64,000 nucleotides of DNA, from positions 21,099,797 through 21,163,796 of the forward strand of contig NC_063058.1 of the NCBI RefSeq assembly GCF_018812025.1. The letters run 5' to 3'. Positions 24,293-36,345 of this stretch are shown piece after piece. Below the pieces are notes generated by a model that was not told the DNA's origin, searched no databases, and saw nothing but the letters and a program-made list of their open reading frames with translations. The stretch is from Megalobrama amblycephala (taxonomy: Eukaryota; Chordata; Actinopteri; Cypriniformes; Xenocyprididae). The translations under genes and the position numbers were made by a program. Position 1 is the stretch's first letter. Every line of letters begins with the position of its first letter.

Positions 24293-25364
24293 GACATTTA
24301 AAAGCAGAGCGACTCACTCACCTTCACATATACACACACCTACACAGATGTGGTAGGTGTGGTTCCTTCACAGTGAGGAATGATGTAAGGTAAGGGAGTG
24401 AGGAACATCAGCGCTCAGGTTGGATAAGCAAATAGCCCTGGCTTGTTAGTCTTTGATGTCCTCCCTGGCTGGTGGGAGTCTGAGAACATGACGGCCTTGA
24501 ATTCAAGGATTACTAAATAAACATTCAGTAAATGAGGATTTAATCACATAGAGACTTAATCACAATTTTCTCCAGGTAGATGTTACCTCCTTCCTGCTGC
24601 TCTGAGGCTGTCATTTGTGACACTCTGAGACTCAGCTTTCCTTCATCTAAACTTTTGTACATCCCAAAAAAGTGCCAAATGTGAGTTTCAAATGACTTGC
24701 TAGTGCCCAGCTGGTCTCAGATGTGGACAGAAGCTCTGATGCTACTTAAACGGCTGTTTGCTTTGAAGGAACATCATGCTCCATCACATCCAGATCCATT
24801 ATTTTAAGCCAAGACACTAGTTTTCTTTTCTGCTCACCCTTTTTCTCTCATTTGTGGAACTGGATGTACTGTAGTAGACATCAATATGAGGCAGAGTGAT
24901 GGGAAATGCCTGATACGATCAGGAGTACAGAGAGAGAGAGAGAGAGACTGCTGTGCTGTACAGGAGATATCAAGGCAAGGAAGAGAATTAGAGACGAAGA
25001 GAGACAGAGGGTGACCAGAATGAATCCAGCAGATAAGAGTGACAAGGCAGGAATGAGATATTGAGCATTGATATTTAGGAAATTGAAGAAGAATAGTAAA
25101 AAAAATATTCAAGCAAACAAAGAATCAAAATGAACTACACACACACACATTACTAAATTAAGTTACATTAAATAGGTTGGAATAGTATTTATTATTATCT
25201 TTAATTATGTTTTCAGTTTTTAATTTAAATTCAGTTTCAATTTTAGTAATTTTGTTATATGCTTTTATCATTTTTATTGATTTTTTATATTTCTATTTAG
25301 CTTTAATTTATATTTATTTCAATTTTAGTTTTAATAAATTTTGTACTTCAACAAACTTATATAT
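24293..25364. other. intron, unique, nothing recognised
   Basis: A short (GA)n at about 24930-24950; otherwise complex sequence passing into AT-rich at 25150-25364. Confidence 0.4.
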
Positions 25365-25810
25365 ACTGTATAATGCATAAACACAACATTCTTTATAAAT
25401 CTCTCCTACAGTGTGTAATGTTAGCTTTAGCCACACAGCATAGCCTCAAACTCATTCAGAATCAAATGTAAACATCCAAATAAATACTATACTTACATGA
25501 TCCGATGTATGCAAGCAGCATGCATGACGAACATCTTGTAATGATCCATTTTGAGGGTTATATTAGCTGTGTGAACTGTGTTTATGCTGTTCAAGGCAAG
25601 CGCGAGCTCCGGGGGAGGGGGAGCACGAGAATTAAAGGGGCCGCAACCTATATATCGGTGCATAGTTAATGATGCCCCAAAATAGGCAGTTAAAAAAATA
25701 AATTAAAAAAAATCTATGGGGTATTTTGAGCTGAAACTTCACAGACACATTCAGGGGACACCTTAGACTTGTATTACATCTTTTAAAAAGAAGTTCTAGG
25801 GCACCTTTAA
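25365..25810 (-). mobile_element. family A fragment
   Basis: About 445 bp in reverse orientation. The right end is intact (TTCTAGGGCACCT-TTAA at 25794-25810); the left side is truncated in AT-rich sequence. Confidence 0.8.
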
Positions 25811-25989
25811 TAATCCCCATAAATCATAAACAGTCTCTCCAAATGCACGGTTCCAGATTTCCCATGGGTGGGTCTTCCCCCTACTCTTATGTAAGCCCCA
25901 CCTATGACCAGTGATGATCTTCCGTTAGCATAGATAACGCCATGAGTGAGCCACAGAGTCCACCATTTCTGTTTCTTCGCTGTAGCAGC

Positions 25990-26790
25990 TGGAGATGTAC
26001 AATGTCTACACCAAAAAACATTACAAATGTTCTGTTTTTGGACATACCAACAAACACAAGTATCTCGGCATCTGAGTCACTGAGGACACTGTAGTTGAAT
26101 TTAATTTATGAAAGAAATGTATGTGCCAAAGAAATTTGGTAAAGTATTTTATATTTGCGAAAAACATTTTACGCCGGACTGCTTCACAAACGAGGGTCAG
26201 TTCAACGCAGGACAGCACATGTTAGTCAATGAGTTGAATCAACTCGACAGCAACTACATAAATTTATCCACTAACCGTTCAGAAACGTCCAGTTTCATTC
26301 TAATAGTTGTAACTTCTTCCTGAGTCTCTCCATCAGTGATCGACTCCAGTTTGAACAATGTAAGGCTGAGCACCATTACTGACAATTTCTGACATTTTGG
26401 CTGCGTGAGATTCTCCAGTTTTGTTGTTGAGTATCTGAAGCACAAGCTGTTAAAGCTCTGCCCTCTTCTGGAAAAGGGGCCGGAAACAGGCCAGAAACAT
26501 GGTCATTTGCATTTAATGAGCTTTAACAGCTCATGCTTTGGATACTCAACAACAAAGCTGAAGAATCTCACGAAGCCAAAATGACGATTGTCAGTAACGG
26601 TGTTCAGCCTTACATTGTTCAAACCGGAGTCGGACACTGATGAAGAGACTCAGGAAGAAGTTACAATTTTTAGTTGCTGTGGAGTTGATTCAACTCATCG
26701 ACTAGCATGTGCGCTCATGTTAATCTTTTGTGCAAAAGCGTTGAATTGACCCTTGTTTGTGAAGCAGTCCGGCGTAAAATGATAGCATGG
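25990..26790. mobile_element. inverted duplication carrying a decayed THAP-like domain
   Basis: The left part reads, on the plus strand, KCSVFGHTNKHKYLGI (26000s) then stops, and further on VFYICEKHFTPDCF (26148-26190), the C...CxxHF spacing of a THAP zinc finger, the DNA-binding domain of P-element-like transposases. Sequence from about 26168 to 26452 is then repeated in inverse orientation at 26520-26782 (CCGGACTGCTTCACAAACG pairs with CAGTCCGGCG), leaving a ~66-bp loop. Stops interrupt the domain. The right boundary may be the TTAA-type end at 27081-27093. The THAP assignment is by motif only. Confidence 0.55.
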
Positions 26791-27093
26791 TAACAACACT
26801 CTACCACAACAACTCTTCCTCTTCTCTAAAGCAGCCCAACATGGCCTTACCCCCTTTGTTGCGTGTTTCCGGGGGCAGGGTTTATGTACATTTTAGGGTT
26901 AATGATGTCACTAACCCAGGAAGCAGCTTGTTGTAGTCCCTACCAGCCTTAAAAAGTGATTTTTGTAAAAGAAAATATCTCCCTTTGTATTGAACTTTGA
27001 GCTTTATAACTTTGCAGATGTTGTTTATGCTACAGCAACATTACACACTAACTAAAGTTAAAAAAGTGAAATCATAATCAAGGACCCCTTTAA
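26791..27093 (-). mobile_element. end segment of the THAP-bearing element
   Basis: The sequence down to AAGGACCCCT-TTAA (27081-27093) resembles a terminal repeat of a TTAA-flanked element (outer end TTAAAGGGGTCCTTGATTATG-like on the minus strand). The matching left end was not found near 25810, so the unit is probably truncated. Confidence 0.5.
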
Positions 27094-28159
27094 AGAAAAT
27101 GAGAGTACTTTTTTGTGGTAATCAACATTATGCCACAAATGCTGTTGAACTTATTCATATAATGTAGCCTTTAATGCACATAAACTTTGGCTTTAGCCCT
27201 TCAGGGGGTTTCCAAATTGAAAGTCCGAGCCTGAAACCCGGTCTGAAACTTGGAAACAGAATTTTAGCCTAAAAACACCCCGTCAAGACAGACAGAAGAA
27301 GCCATAATTAAATAGCAATCCCATCTGTTAAAATCAGCATGAAAAAGCCAATGATAGTAGGATTCTCAACCTTTGATACCGCAACAGATGCTCTCCCCTG
27401 AGAGGAAGAGACTGGCCCAGAAAAGCAGTCTTCCTCCGCTTTAGTTTCCGCTTCTATCAGTCCGGCTCTATTTGATAGTTATTCAATGTCTCGCTTGTTT
27501 GCACCACATCTGCCTCCTGCCACCCCCTCAAAATCAATACTAAGAAACTGTGTCTTATAGATGATTAAAGCGAGTTGCCGACTGCAGATATGTCATCCTT
27601 GAAAAGCCAAATCAGTCTTACCCAGCAATACAGTTGCACAATGTTTTCTTGATTAATTGCTTGTCTGAAATTGTCGATAGGCATCGTTATTTGCCATTAT
27701 TACGTTCATCAACTTTTCACATCAGGAGCCTATTTAAACTGTCTGAAAGACACACTGGGACCTGAATCAAGAAAGAGAGCAGTTCAATCGTTGGCAAAAC
27801 ATGGAAAATTCATTGCGATTTTAATATCCGTGCGGTTTTGCTTCTTAAAGACAACATCAAATGGCATTCACAATCCATTTGACTTTTGTAATGTGATGTT
27901 TTTTTAGTGAGCGGCCTGCAGAGATGGCATTTTAGGGAATCGACATGCTCCCATCATGATGGCTAAAGTAGACAAAAAACTAAGAATACAATGCTTGTAT
28001 CTTTTGAAGATTGCATTGTAATAAGTTCAGTTGAAAAAACACAAATATGTGTGTTTTCAGTGTTTTTAATCCCAATTGGAGTGTTGAAACATTAGATTAG
28101 CTATATGGTAAAGTATACTAACAAGCAGGGTTTTTATAAAAACTATTTTTATAACATTC
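27094..28159. other. intron, unique; candidate conserved noncoding block
   Basis: 27400-27900 is low in repeats (CTTGATTAATTGCTTGTC). The 78-codon frame at 27671 has no recognisable domain. Confidence 0.35.
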
Positions 28160-29051
28160 AGGTGTCCCCTGAATGTGTCTGTAAAGTTTCAGCTCAAAAT
28201 ACCCCATAGTTTTTTTTTTATTAATTTTTTTAACTGCCTATTTTGGGGCATCATTAAATATGTGCCGATTTATGCTGTGCGGCCCCTTTAAATGCTCGCG
28301 CTCTCCGCCCCTGAGCTCGCGCTTGCCTTAAACAGTGCCTAAACAAAGTTTACACAGCTAATATAACCCTCAAATGGATCTTTACAAAGTGTTCGTCATG
28401 CATGCGGCATGCATGCATCGGATTATGTGAGTATTGTATATTGTTATATTGTTTACTTCTGATTCTGAATGAGTTTGATAGTGCTCCGTGGCTAACGGCT
28501 AATGCTACACTGTTGGAGAGATTTATAAAGAATGAAGTTGTGTTTATGAATTATACAGACTGCAAGTGTTTAAAAATGAAAATAGCGACGGCTCTTGTCT
28601 CCATGAATACAGTAATAAACGATGGTAACTTTAACCACATTTAACAGTACATTAGCAACATGCTAACAAAACATTTAGAAAGACAGTTTACAAATATCAC
28701 TAAAAATATCATGTTATCATGGATCATGTCAGTTATTATTGCTCCATCTGCCATTTTTCGCTATTGTCCTTGCTTGCTTACCTAGTCTGATGATTTGGCT
28801 GTGCTGCTCCAGACGTTACTGCCTGCCCTTGTCTAATTGCTTTTAATAATGTTGGGAACATGGGCTGGCATATGCAAATATTGGGGGCGTACACCCCAAC
28901 TGTTACGTAACAGTGTGTGTTATGTTATATTTATATAAGAAGGAGGAAACAATGGAGTTTGAGACTCACTGTATGTCATTTCCATGTACTGAACTCTTGT
29001 TATTTAACTATGCCAAGACAAATTAAATTTTTCATTCGAGGGCACCTTTAA
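28160..29051 (+). mobile_element. family A copy, left terminus lost
   Basis: About 890 bp in plus orientation. The first ~38 bases of the element are missing (it begins at AGGTGTCCCCTGAATG), while the right end GGCACCT-TTAA is intact and abuts a tandem array. Confidence 0.82.
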
Positions 29052-29056
29052 TTTCA

Positions 29057-29123
29057 ACTTTTTGAAAAATCTGTGGTAAGTCAAGTTTTGGCTATATAAG
29101 TAGAAAAGAAAACATAAACAAAG
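29057..29123. repeat. ~160-bp tandem array, first unit (left piece)
   Basis: It carries TTGAAAAATCTGTGGTAAGTC and AGTAGAAAAGAAAACATAAA, the start of the unit seen repeatedly at 30242-30835. A hAT-like element interrupts it at 29124. Confidence 0.65.
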
Positions 29124-30241
29124 CAGCAGCGTAGCCAGAAAAGTGACTCTGGGTGTGCATCAGAAAAACTGGGTGTGCCATATTTATTGTCCGATTAATG
29201 TGCAACCGGACAAAGTAAACTGTTGTAGGGGGGTCTGGGAGCATCCTCCCCCATTTTCATGATTTTAACGAAGCATTCTGGTGCACTCTGACAAGAAAAT
29301 AATTGGAAAAAACAACATTTGCTTTAAGTAAAAACAAAACAAACAAAAAGATTATTGACGGCTGGGCATTGACACAAATTTCACCATTGGATTTGATTTT
29401 GATTCTGAAGCTTGTGGTTTGATTTCGATTTGATTTCCTTGATTCATTATTGACTAATTTGGGGCCCATCAGGTACAGCAAATTTCCTCAAAGAAAAAAA
29501 TCTCTCTCAACACTGTAAACTATACAGGGAACCACAGCTGGTAGCCTACATCACTATAATATTAAAGATTAATGTATTTGTAAGCTACTTACATATAAAT
29601 GACACAGTTTTTATAATAACGTTATAATAAAAAAAAAATTATGACAATTATATTTCTACTAATTTTTATATAGACCTAAACATTTAAATGGTGGCTGTCA
29701 TAAAACAGATTTATACATTCAATATTGAAGTACATGTTAAGCACAAATACAATGAATATGCAATAGTGCATATATTTAGCAAAATGCTCCTCTCAAAGTT
29801 CATTTTTGTAGCTGACTGATGCGTTTTTGGACATTGAAGGGCTTTTCTGAGGTAAATGTGACGGTAAATTTAACATTATAACAATATGTTTTAATGACAC
29901 CTTTCCACAGTTGAAACATGAACATGAAAGATGACATGATACGGATTTTGGTAAGTTCTACTATATCTTTCAACATACCTTTGGATGTTTCTTCATGTTT
30001 ATTACATGTGGAAGAGATGGTCTGTTCACACCCGTTCTGCATGAACTGAAGCGCTTAGCGCTACACGCCACAGAGAGCCAAGAATGATCGCGACAGCTTG
30101 AGAGACGTCTATGGTCTCACTCCAGTCTATGGGAAAGTAGCCCATTTTCGATACTTGTGAGGTTTGTTGTGCTTGCAATTTCACCTGGACCCACTTTGGG
30201 TGGCACCGGCACACCCTGGCACACCCGAGGCTATGCCACTG
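29124..30241. mobile_element. hAT-like element inserted in a tandem array
   Basis: The left end CAGCAGCGTAGCC and the right end GGCTATGCCACTG are imperfect inverted repeats of the CAGTGGCGTAGCC type used by hAT elements. The flanks lie inside one unit of the ~160-bp array. The interior (29500-29830) is related to the arms of the 48.75-50.38 kb element (TGCATATATTTAGCAA shared), so it may itself be composite. No clear 8-bp duplication survives. Confidence 0.6.
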
Positions 30242-30835
30242 TTTCAAATTACATTACTGTTATAAAACCTTTTTTTTTTTTATAAAAACTTTTTTGTCAG
30301 CATTAGTCTAGCAACTGCCAATTTCAAACTATTGAAAAATCTTTTGTAAGTCGATTTTTCATTACATAACCAGAAAAGAAAACTCATTTCATAAGCAAAG
30401 AATGTAATTAGCCTACATTACATAACTGTTCAAAAACCTTTTTTTTTTTTATAAAAACCTAGTATTTGTGCAGCATTAGCTTAACATTTTAACATCAGAC
30501 AATTAAAAAAATCAGTTGTAAGTCAGTTGGATTCATAAGCAAAAAAGAAAACTCATTTCATAGGCAAAGAATGTACTGTAATTAGCCTACATTACATAAC
30601 TGTTCAAATACCTATTATTTTTTATAAAAACCTAACCTAGTATTTTTGCAAATATCAGCCTAATGAAAAATCTGTTGCAAGTCGAGTTTTGGCATCATAA
30701 GCAGAAAAATAAACTTATTTCAGAGGCAAAGAATGTAATTACATTACATAACTGTTCCAAAATCTATTATTTTTATAAAAACCTAGTATTTTTGCAGCGT
30801 TAGCTTAGCATCTTGCTAACGTCAAACTGCATGGA
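30242..30835. repeat. ~160-bp tandem array, about 3.5 units
   Basis: GAAAAATCTTTTGTAAGTC-type motifs recur at 30334, about 30504 and 30665 (steps 170 and 161). Each is followed by AGAAAAGAAAACTCATTTCA, AAAGAATGTAATTAGCC and TTTTTATAAAAACCTAGTA. Confidence 0.8.
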
Positions 30836-31403
30836 AGCTCACTAGTTTTTGGAGCATAGTTTGTTTTCATAGCATCAAGCTGTGTAGTGTTGCTCTGTGC
30901 CTACTATGTGCCTGCCTTTCTGAAAGAAGGAGGTCTCAACTTATAACCCCAGCTGTTGGTGTGTCCTCACCACCCATAATGCTCTCCTACCTGTTCGCGG
31001 TTTTAATTATGCTAAGTGCTAAACGCGTCAACCTTCAGCCGCATGCAGAAAGATGTCACTTTTATAAATTGCACCCTCCCTCCTCTGTCACTGGTTCTTG
31101 TCACAGTTTTAATTAAACAGAGAGAAAGAGAGACTTATGGCCAGCGAGCAGATTTGATTGGGGTTTGAAGGCCGTAGGGGATCAAGACAAAATTGTCATT
31201 TGGCGTGAGGAAAAAAATCAGCATACAGATATGGGTAAATTCACGCACAACTCCGTTCGCACAACATGAAGACAGTCAGTTCGGATATTAATACGTCATG
31301 TGGTTGAGATTTTATTTGAAGAGTTTACGTGAGCGTGTTTAGAACATGAAACAGCACTTCAACCTATTTTTTCCTTTATGTGATGTATTTTTGATACTGG
31401 ATT

Positions 31404-31948
31404 TTAAAGGGGTCATGAACTGAGAAATCAAATTTTCCTTGAGCTTTTGACATATAAGAGCTCATCATACTATAAGAATATCCTGTAAGTTTTAGAGCTG
31501 AAAACTTCCTTGTTAGTCCAATAAAAGCTTTAATTGACACCAGACCCAGAAAACGACAGGATTTACAAAGTGGGGATCTATGACCATGTCTGTGATTGGC
31601 TACAATGTTCATCACTGCAACCTTGCCACGATCTAAATGTAATGCAACACTTCACGATTAGTTAACCTTAGAGCTGTAATAGTACAAACGCGCTAAAAGA
31701 GAGAGTAATACTTGGATATTTTCATATGCAAATATGTCAGCCAATCACAAATGGGCATTTACACTGAAGTCTCACAGCAGACACGCCCCTTAAAACGGAG
31801 CGTTCAAATCAGAGGCTAAAATCAGGGTAGGAAAAAATGCCTTTTATTCATGAATTATGACAATTTTGGATGTAAAAAGCATACTAACTAAATGCACCCC
31901 AGGAAACATTATAAAACAATAAACCAACGCAGTTCACGCCCCCTTTAA
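31404..31948. mobile_element. 545-bp TTAA-flanked MITE
   Basis: It starts TTAA-AGGGGTCATGAACTG and ends CAGTTCACGCCCCCT-TTAA. The terminal repeats are about 17 bp, and the interior contains ATATGCAAATATG. There is no coding frame. Confidence 0.75.
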
Positions 31949-32231
31949 AAAGAAAAAAGTGGGTTGGAAATTGATTGGATTATATAAAGTGCAAGGATGG
32001 AGCCAAAACAAATGCCTAAATAGATATTTGGCTGTTGATTAACATTATCCAATAGTCTGTGCGGCCTCAGTGACATAAGTAGAACTGGATGGTTGTTTAA
32101 TTTTGATTAAAAATTCTTCAGAATAATTTTTTTTTATTTTAACCAGGTTGTTTTTGTTAACTAAATCTATTAAAACTGATTTTCGTTAATTGAAATAAAA
32201 TAAAATCAAAGAGAAATGTTAGATAAACTAC

Positions 32232-32341
32232 TTAAAGGGACCTATTATGCCACTTTTTTGCAAGATGTAATATAAGTCTCTGGAGTCTCCAGAATGTGTC
32301 TGTGAAGTTTTAGCTCAAAATACCTAATAGGTCCCCTTTAA
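32232..32341 (+). mobile_element. 110-bp TTAA MITE related to family A
   Basis: It is bounded by TTAA-AGGGACCTATTATGCC and a complementary AATAGGTCCCCT-TTAA. The interior GATGTAATATAAGTCTC...CTCAAAATACC matches the left end of family A, so it looks like a miniature or recombinant derivative. Confidence 0.75.
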
Positions 32342-32377
32342 AAAAATGCAGAAATCAAGGTTACAGTGAGGCGCTTA

Positions 32378-33334
32378 TTAAAGGTGCCATCGAACGTTTT
32401 TTTACAAGATGTAATATAAGTCTAAGGTGTCCCCTGAATGTGTCTGTGAAGTTTCAGCTCAAAATACCCCATAGATTTTTTTTAATTAATTTTTTTATCT
32501 GCCTATTTTGAGGCATAATTAGAAATGCGCCGATTCAGGCTGCGGCCCCTTTAAATGCTCGCGCTTTCCGCCCCCTCCTGAGCTCTCGACTCTATCACTG
32601 CATAAACAAAGTTCACACAGCTAATATAACCCTCAAAATGGATCTTTACAAAGTGTTCGTCATGCAGCATGTCTAATTGCGTAAGTATAGTGTTTATTTG
32701 GATGTTTACATTTGATTCTGAATGAGTTTGATAGTGCTCTGTGGCTAAAGCTAACATTACTCACTGTTGGAGAGATTTATAAAGAATTAAGTTGTGTTTA
32801 TGAATTATACAGACTGCAAGTGTTTAAAAAATGAAAATAACGACAGTCTTGTCTCCGTTAATACAGTAAGAAACGATGGTAACTTTAACCACATTTAACA
32901 GTACATTAGCAACATGCTAACGAAACATTTAGAAAGACGGTTTACAAATATCACTAAAAATATCATGATATCATGGATCATGTCAGTTATTATTGCTCCA
33001 TTTGCCATTTTTCGCTATTGTTCTTGCTTGTTTACCTAGTCTGATGATTCAGCTGTGCACATCCAGACGTCCTGCCCTTGTCTGATGGCTTGAACATGAG
33101 CTGGCATATGCAAATATTGGGGGCGTACATATTAATGATCCCGACTGTTACGTAACAGTCGGTGTTATGTTGAGATTCGCCTGTTCTTCGGAGGTCTTTT
33201 AAACAAATGAGATTTATATAAGGAGGAGTAAACAATGGAGTTTGAGACTCACTGTATGTCATTTCCATGTACTGAACTCTTGTTATTCAACTATGCCGAG
33301 GTAAATTCAATTTTCAATTCGATGGCACCTTTAA
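32378..33334 (+). mobile_element. TTAA-flanked element, family A, full copy (variant ends)
   Basis: The 957-bp copy starts AGGTGCCATCGAACG and ends with the matching TTCGATGGCACCT, so both terminal repeats carry the same substitutions. This indicates that it belongs to a subfamily with its own ends rather than being independently mutated. It lies 37 bp from a related 110-bp element. Confidence 0.85.
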
Positions 33335-34256
33335 TGTAAGTTAAAAGGGACAATTTTTGAAAGAATAAAAAGCAGAAATATGAATTTTATAGCTGTTTAA
33401 ATAGTCAACTTTACAGTCATTTTATGGTTTTAGGGTTTATGGCATTATATTGTCATGGCTAAACGGATATAATTTTACACGGCAAAAGTTTTTTCACACT
33501 AAAATTATTTTAACACACATAATGTTTGCTTTTTGTGGTTTTATTATTGAGACAGTGGCTATTTCAGAACCTCAATTTTTGCTTTTTTAAAGATAACAAA
33601 GGACAAGTGGAAATTAATTTTCACATAAATTAATAAATAATCATAATTATGCCACAAATGCTGTTGATTTAGCTTAATGTACCCAGAATATTCCTTTAAA
33701 TGTATCTAAGAAGAACAAAGCAACAGTAGCTTAAAGACCCCATGATATTTCTATTTGACCAACAGATTCAAAGACAGCAGGAAAAACTGATTGAGTTAAA
33801 ACTCCTGCCCTCATACATAATCAGAAACCATACGACACACGTCACCCCCCAACAGAGACGTCTCGGCATCATTCTCTCCCTAGAGCAGTATTCCTCTTGC
33901 CTCCCGCTGTCCAGCCCTGATGAGCTCTCAGTGGTGGGGCCAAATAAGATGGCAGAAAACAGAGCACTGAGAAGGCATGTGTGCTTAAATATAACACGGC
34001 ATGTGCTGGAGTGACAAGAGATAATAGTTTCCACTGACGATTTCTGTTCCTGTCACACTACACTGCAGTCTGGATAACATTCATCACCATTTGCAGCATG
34101 GAGACAATAGACTGGATGATGTATAATGCATGTTTTAATAGAGTTATAATCCTCTACTGCCTTTGCAGTAGCATATTATTACTGAGAACAACAAAAGACT
34201 AATGAGAGACAAGCAAATCAGAGATTTACATACTGGTTTACAGCTAAGATTTTTAC

Positions 34257-34259
<3 letters not shown>

Positions 34260-34324
<65 letters not shown>
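34260..34324. repeat. (TA)n microsatellite
   Basis: Uninterrupted AT of about 64 bp. Confidence 0.9.
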
Positions 34325-34327
<3 letters not shown>

Positions 34328-34433
34328 CAAATCTCAACATTAATATCCATTTTTTATAGTGTACATTTATAAAGTTGTGATGCCTAAATTCACAATTTTT
34401 TTTAGTAGTATAAGTGTATTATTGTCCATTTGT

Positions 34434-34643
34434 CAGGTTATCAGCCATAACATTTTATTTTATTTTTTTTTTTTTTTTCACAAAATAGGATTGAATTTTA
34501 AAATCATCCATTAGTCGGGTTGTCAGCCATAACATTTTATTTTTATTTATTTAAACACAATAGTAGAACATTTTAGTATCGTTTAGTATTAGTCAGGTTA
34601 TAACATTTGATTTTTATTTATTTAGACAAAATAGTATTGAATT
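34434..34643. repeat. ~79-bp tandem array, left part
   Basis: Units begin at about 34434, 34512 and 34591 with GTCAGGTTATCAGCCATAAC and end in an AT-rich ACAAAATAGTATTGAATTTTA stretch. The array continues after the inserted elements at 35777-35870. Confidence 0.75.
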
Positions 34644-34939
34644 TTAAAGTGATAGTTCCCTCAAAAATGAAAATTATGTCATTAATTACTAACCCTCATG
34701 TCGTTCCACACCCGTAAGACCTTCGTTCATCTTCAGAACATAAGATATTAAGAAAATTAAGATATTTTTGATGAAGGAGTTGTTTGATGTTTCTGTGTTT
34801 TGAAAGTGATAATAACGTTGCAGTCTATGGGGGTGTTAGAAAGCTTTTGGATTTCATCAAAAATATCTTAATTTGTGTTCCAAAGATGAACTAAGGTCTT
34901 ACGGGTTTGAAATGACATGAGTAATTAACGACCCTTTAA
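34644..34939. mobile_element. family B MITE abutting a piggyBac-like element
   Basis: It runs from TTAA-AGTGATAGTTCCCTC to ACGACCCT-TTAA. The two arms repeat AAAATATCTTAATTTG and AAGGTCTTACGGG in inverse orientation. Its right TTAA is shared with the next element. Confidence 0.8.
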
Positions 34940-35776
34940 CCCTTAAATGCATACCTCGGGTCTTTAGTGACCCAGGACGTCATTCACTACCCTCCTCCTC
35001 GTTCATTTTTTAAAGTTAGACATCAACCTTCTTGGTATTCCTCAATCAATTGATTATAAAAAATATAAGAAAAAAATCATAACATTTTAAAAGAATGCCT
35101 ATTTTTGTATTCATTTTTTGTAAAAATTGTATAGGGTCGCAAACGACCCGAGGTGTGTATGAGTGAACATATATTTTTTCTGCACAACAATAATTGAATC
35201 TTAGATGACGGAATAAGTGCAATTCACCTTTATTCCACAAGGTGGCAATGTCTGATACACAATGCTGAAGTGACGACTCATTCAGACAGAAAACGAAATA
35301 ATAAGAGAAACATGAAATGGCTCAGTGATTTACTGCAGAGCAAGTACTGAACGCAATCAAATATGACTGTAACTGTCACTGGATGGATCTGGTGAAGCTG
35401 TTAGCGATCGAAATATTGATTTTGAAGATGTTGAAAATTATATAGTTTTGAGAATACGTTTGAGATCGCGAAAGGGCTAATATTCGTGACCTCAAACATA
35501 AAACTAGCCCATTATTTGCTGAATTTACTGGGAAATGAGCTCTGACGAGGACAGTGATGATGGCATAAAACATCTGCTCAAACGGAGCCCTTTCAAGATC
35601 CAAAAGGTAACAAAATATGCTTTATTTTATTCTTCTGTAATTGTTACTCTATAATCAGAAGAGTTTTATATTATCGCGACAGGTAGAGATCCTTCCGTGT
35701 TAGATATAGATCTGGGTCGATAAAGACCCGAATATGTAAGAATGATTGGCGAAACAGTCATGCATTTAAGGGTTAA
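34936..35776. mobile_element. piggyBac-like non-autonomous element
   Basis: The 841-bp element lies between two TTAA sites with ends CCCTTAAATGCATACC and CATGCATTTAAGGG, the CCC start and TTAA target expected for piggyBac. Subterminal hairpins are built on GGGTC/GACCC, for example GGGTCTTTAGTGACCC near 34958 and GGGTCGATAAAGACCC near 35714, with a third at about 35134. There is no transposase. Confidence 0.82.
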
Positions 35777-35870
35777 ATGTCATCCTTATGTTTTCGGCTA
35801 TAACATTTCATTTTTTTTTTTATTTATTCAGACAAAATCGTACCACATTTTAATATCATCCATCCATGAT
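35777..35870. repeat. ~79-bp tandem array, right part
   Basis: It contains GGCTATAACATTTC and ATTCAGACAAAATCGTA, the same unit as in 34434-34643, displaced by 1133 bp of inserted transposons. Confidence 0.7.
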
Positions 35871-36040
35871 GCTAACGGTCTAATCAGATTCAATGAACTA
35901 TGCTAAGCTATGCTAAAAGTGGTACCGTCAGACCCGGAGATCGGCTGAATGGATTCGAAAACGGTAAAACTCAACTGTTTAACTCTAGGGGAGTTGGAAA
36001 ATGAGCCAATTTAAAAAAAAAAAAGAGTGTTCCTTTAAGT
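35865..36040. mobile_element. dispersed repeat end, TTAA type
   Basis: It contains AACTCTAGGGGAGTTGGAAAA and ends AGTGTTCCT-TTAA at 36026-36038, matching the style of the other TTAA elements. The left end was not located. Confidence 0.5.
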
Positions 36041-36345
36041 TGCTAAACTATTTTACTGATTAATTCATCAGAGCAGTGGTGACAAAACGTTTCTGTGCGA
36101 GTGTGTGCTCGTACTATACAGTACGTGTGTACGTTGTCATTGTAATGTCGTTGTTTCTTTTGCGGTTGTAAGCTGTAAGGACCTATTGAAAAATAACTGA
36201 AATCATTTGCCGAAGTGATATGGAACTGTAATGCGGTCAAGACCTGCTAGAACTACTTTAGCCGGGAGTTTCCCTGGAAATAATTTCACACCTTAGAACG
36301 TTGGTCAACCAATCAGATTCGAGCATTCAACAGCCCCCTAGTATA
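36041..36345. repeat. degraded dispersed repeat
   Basis: It ends CAACCAATCAGATTCGAGC. A similar CCAATCAGATTTGAG lies at about 47313, so this looks like a terminal piece of an older DNA transposon. Confidence is low because only a short motif is shared. Confidence 0.4.
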
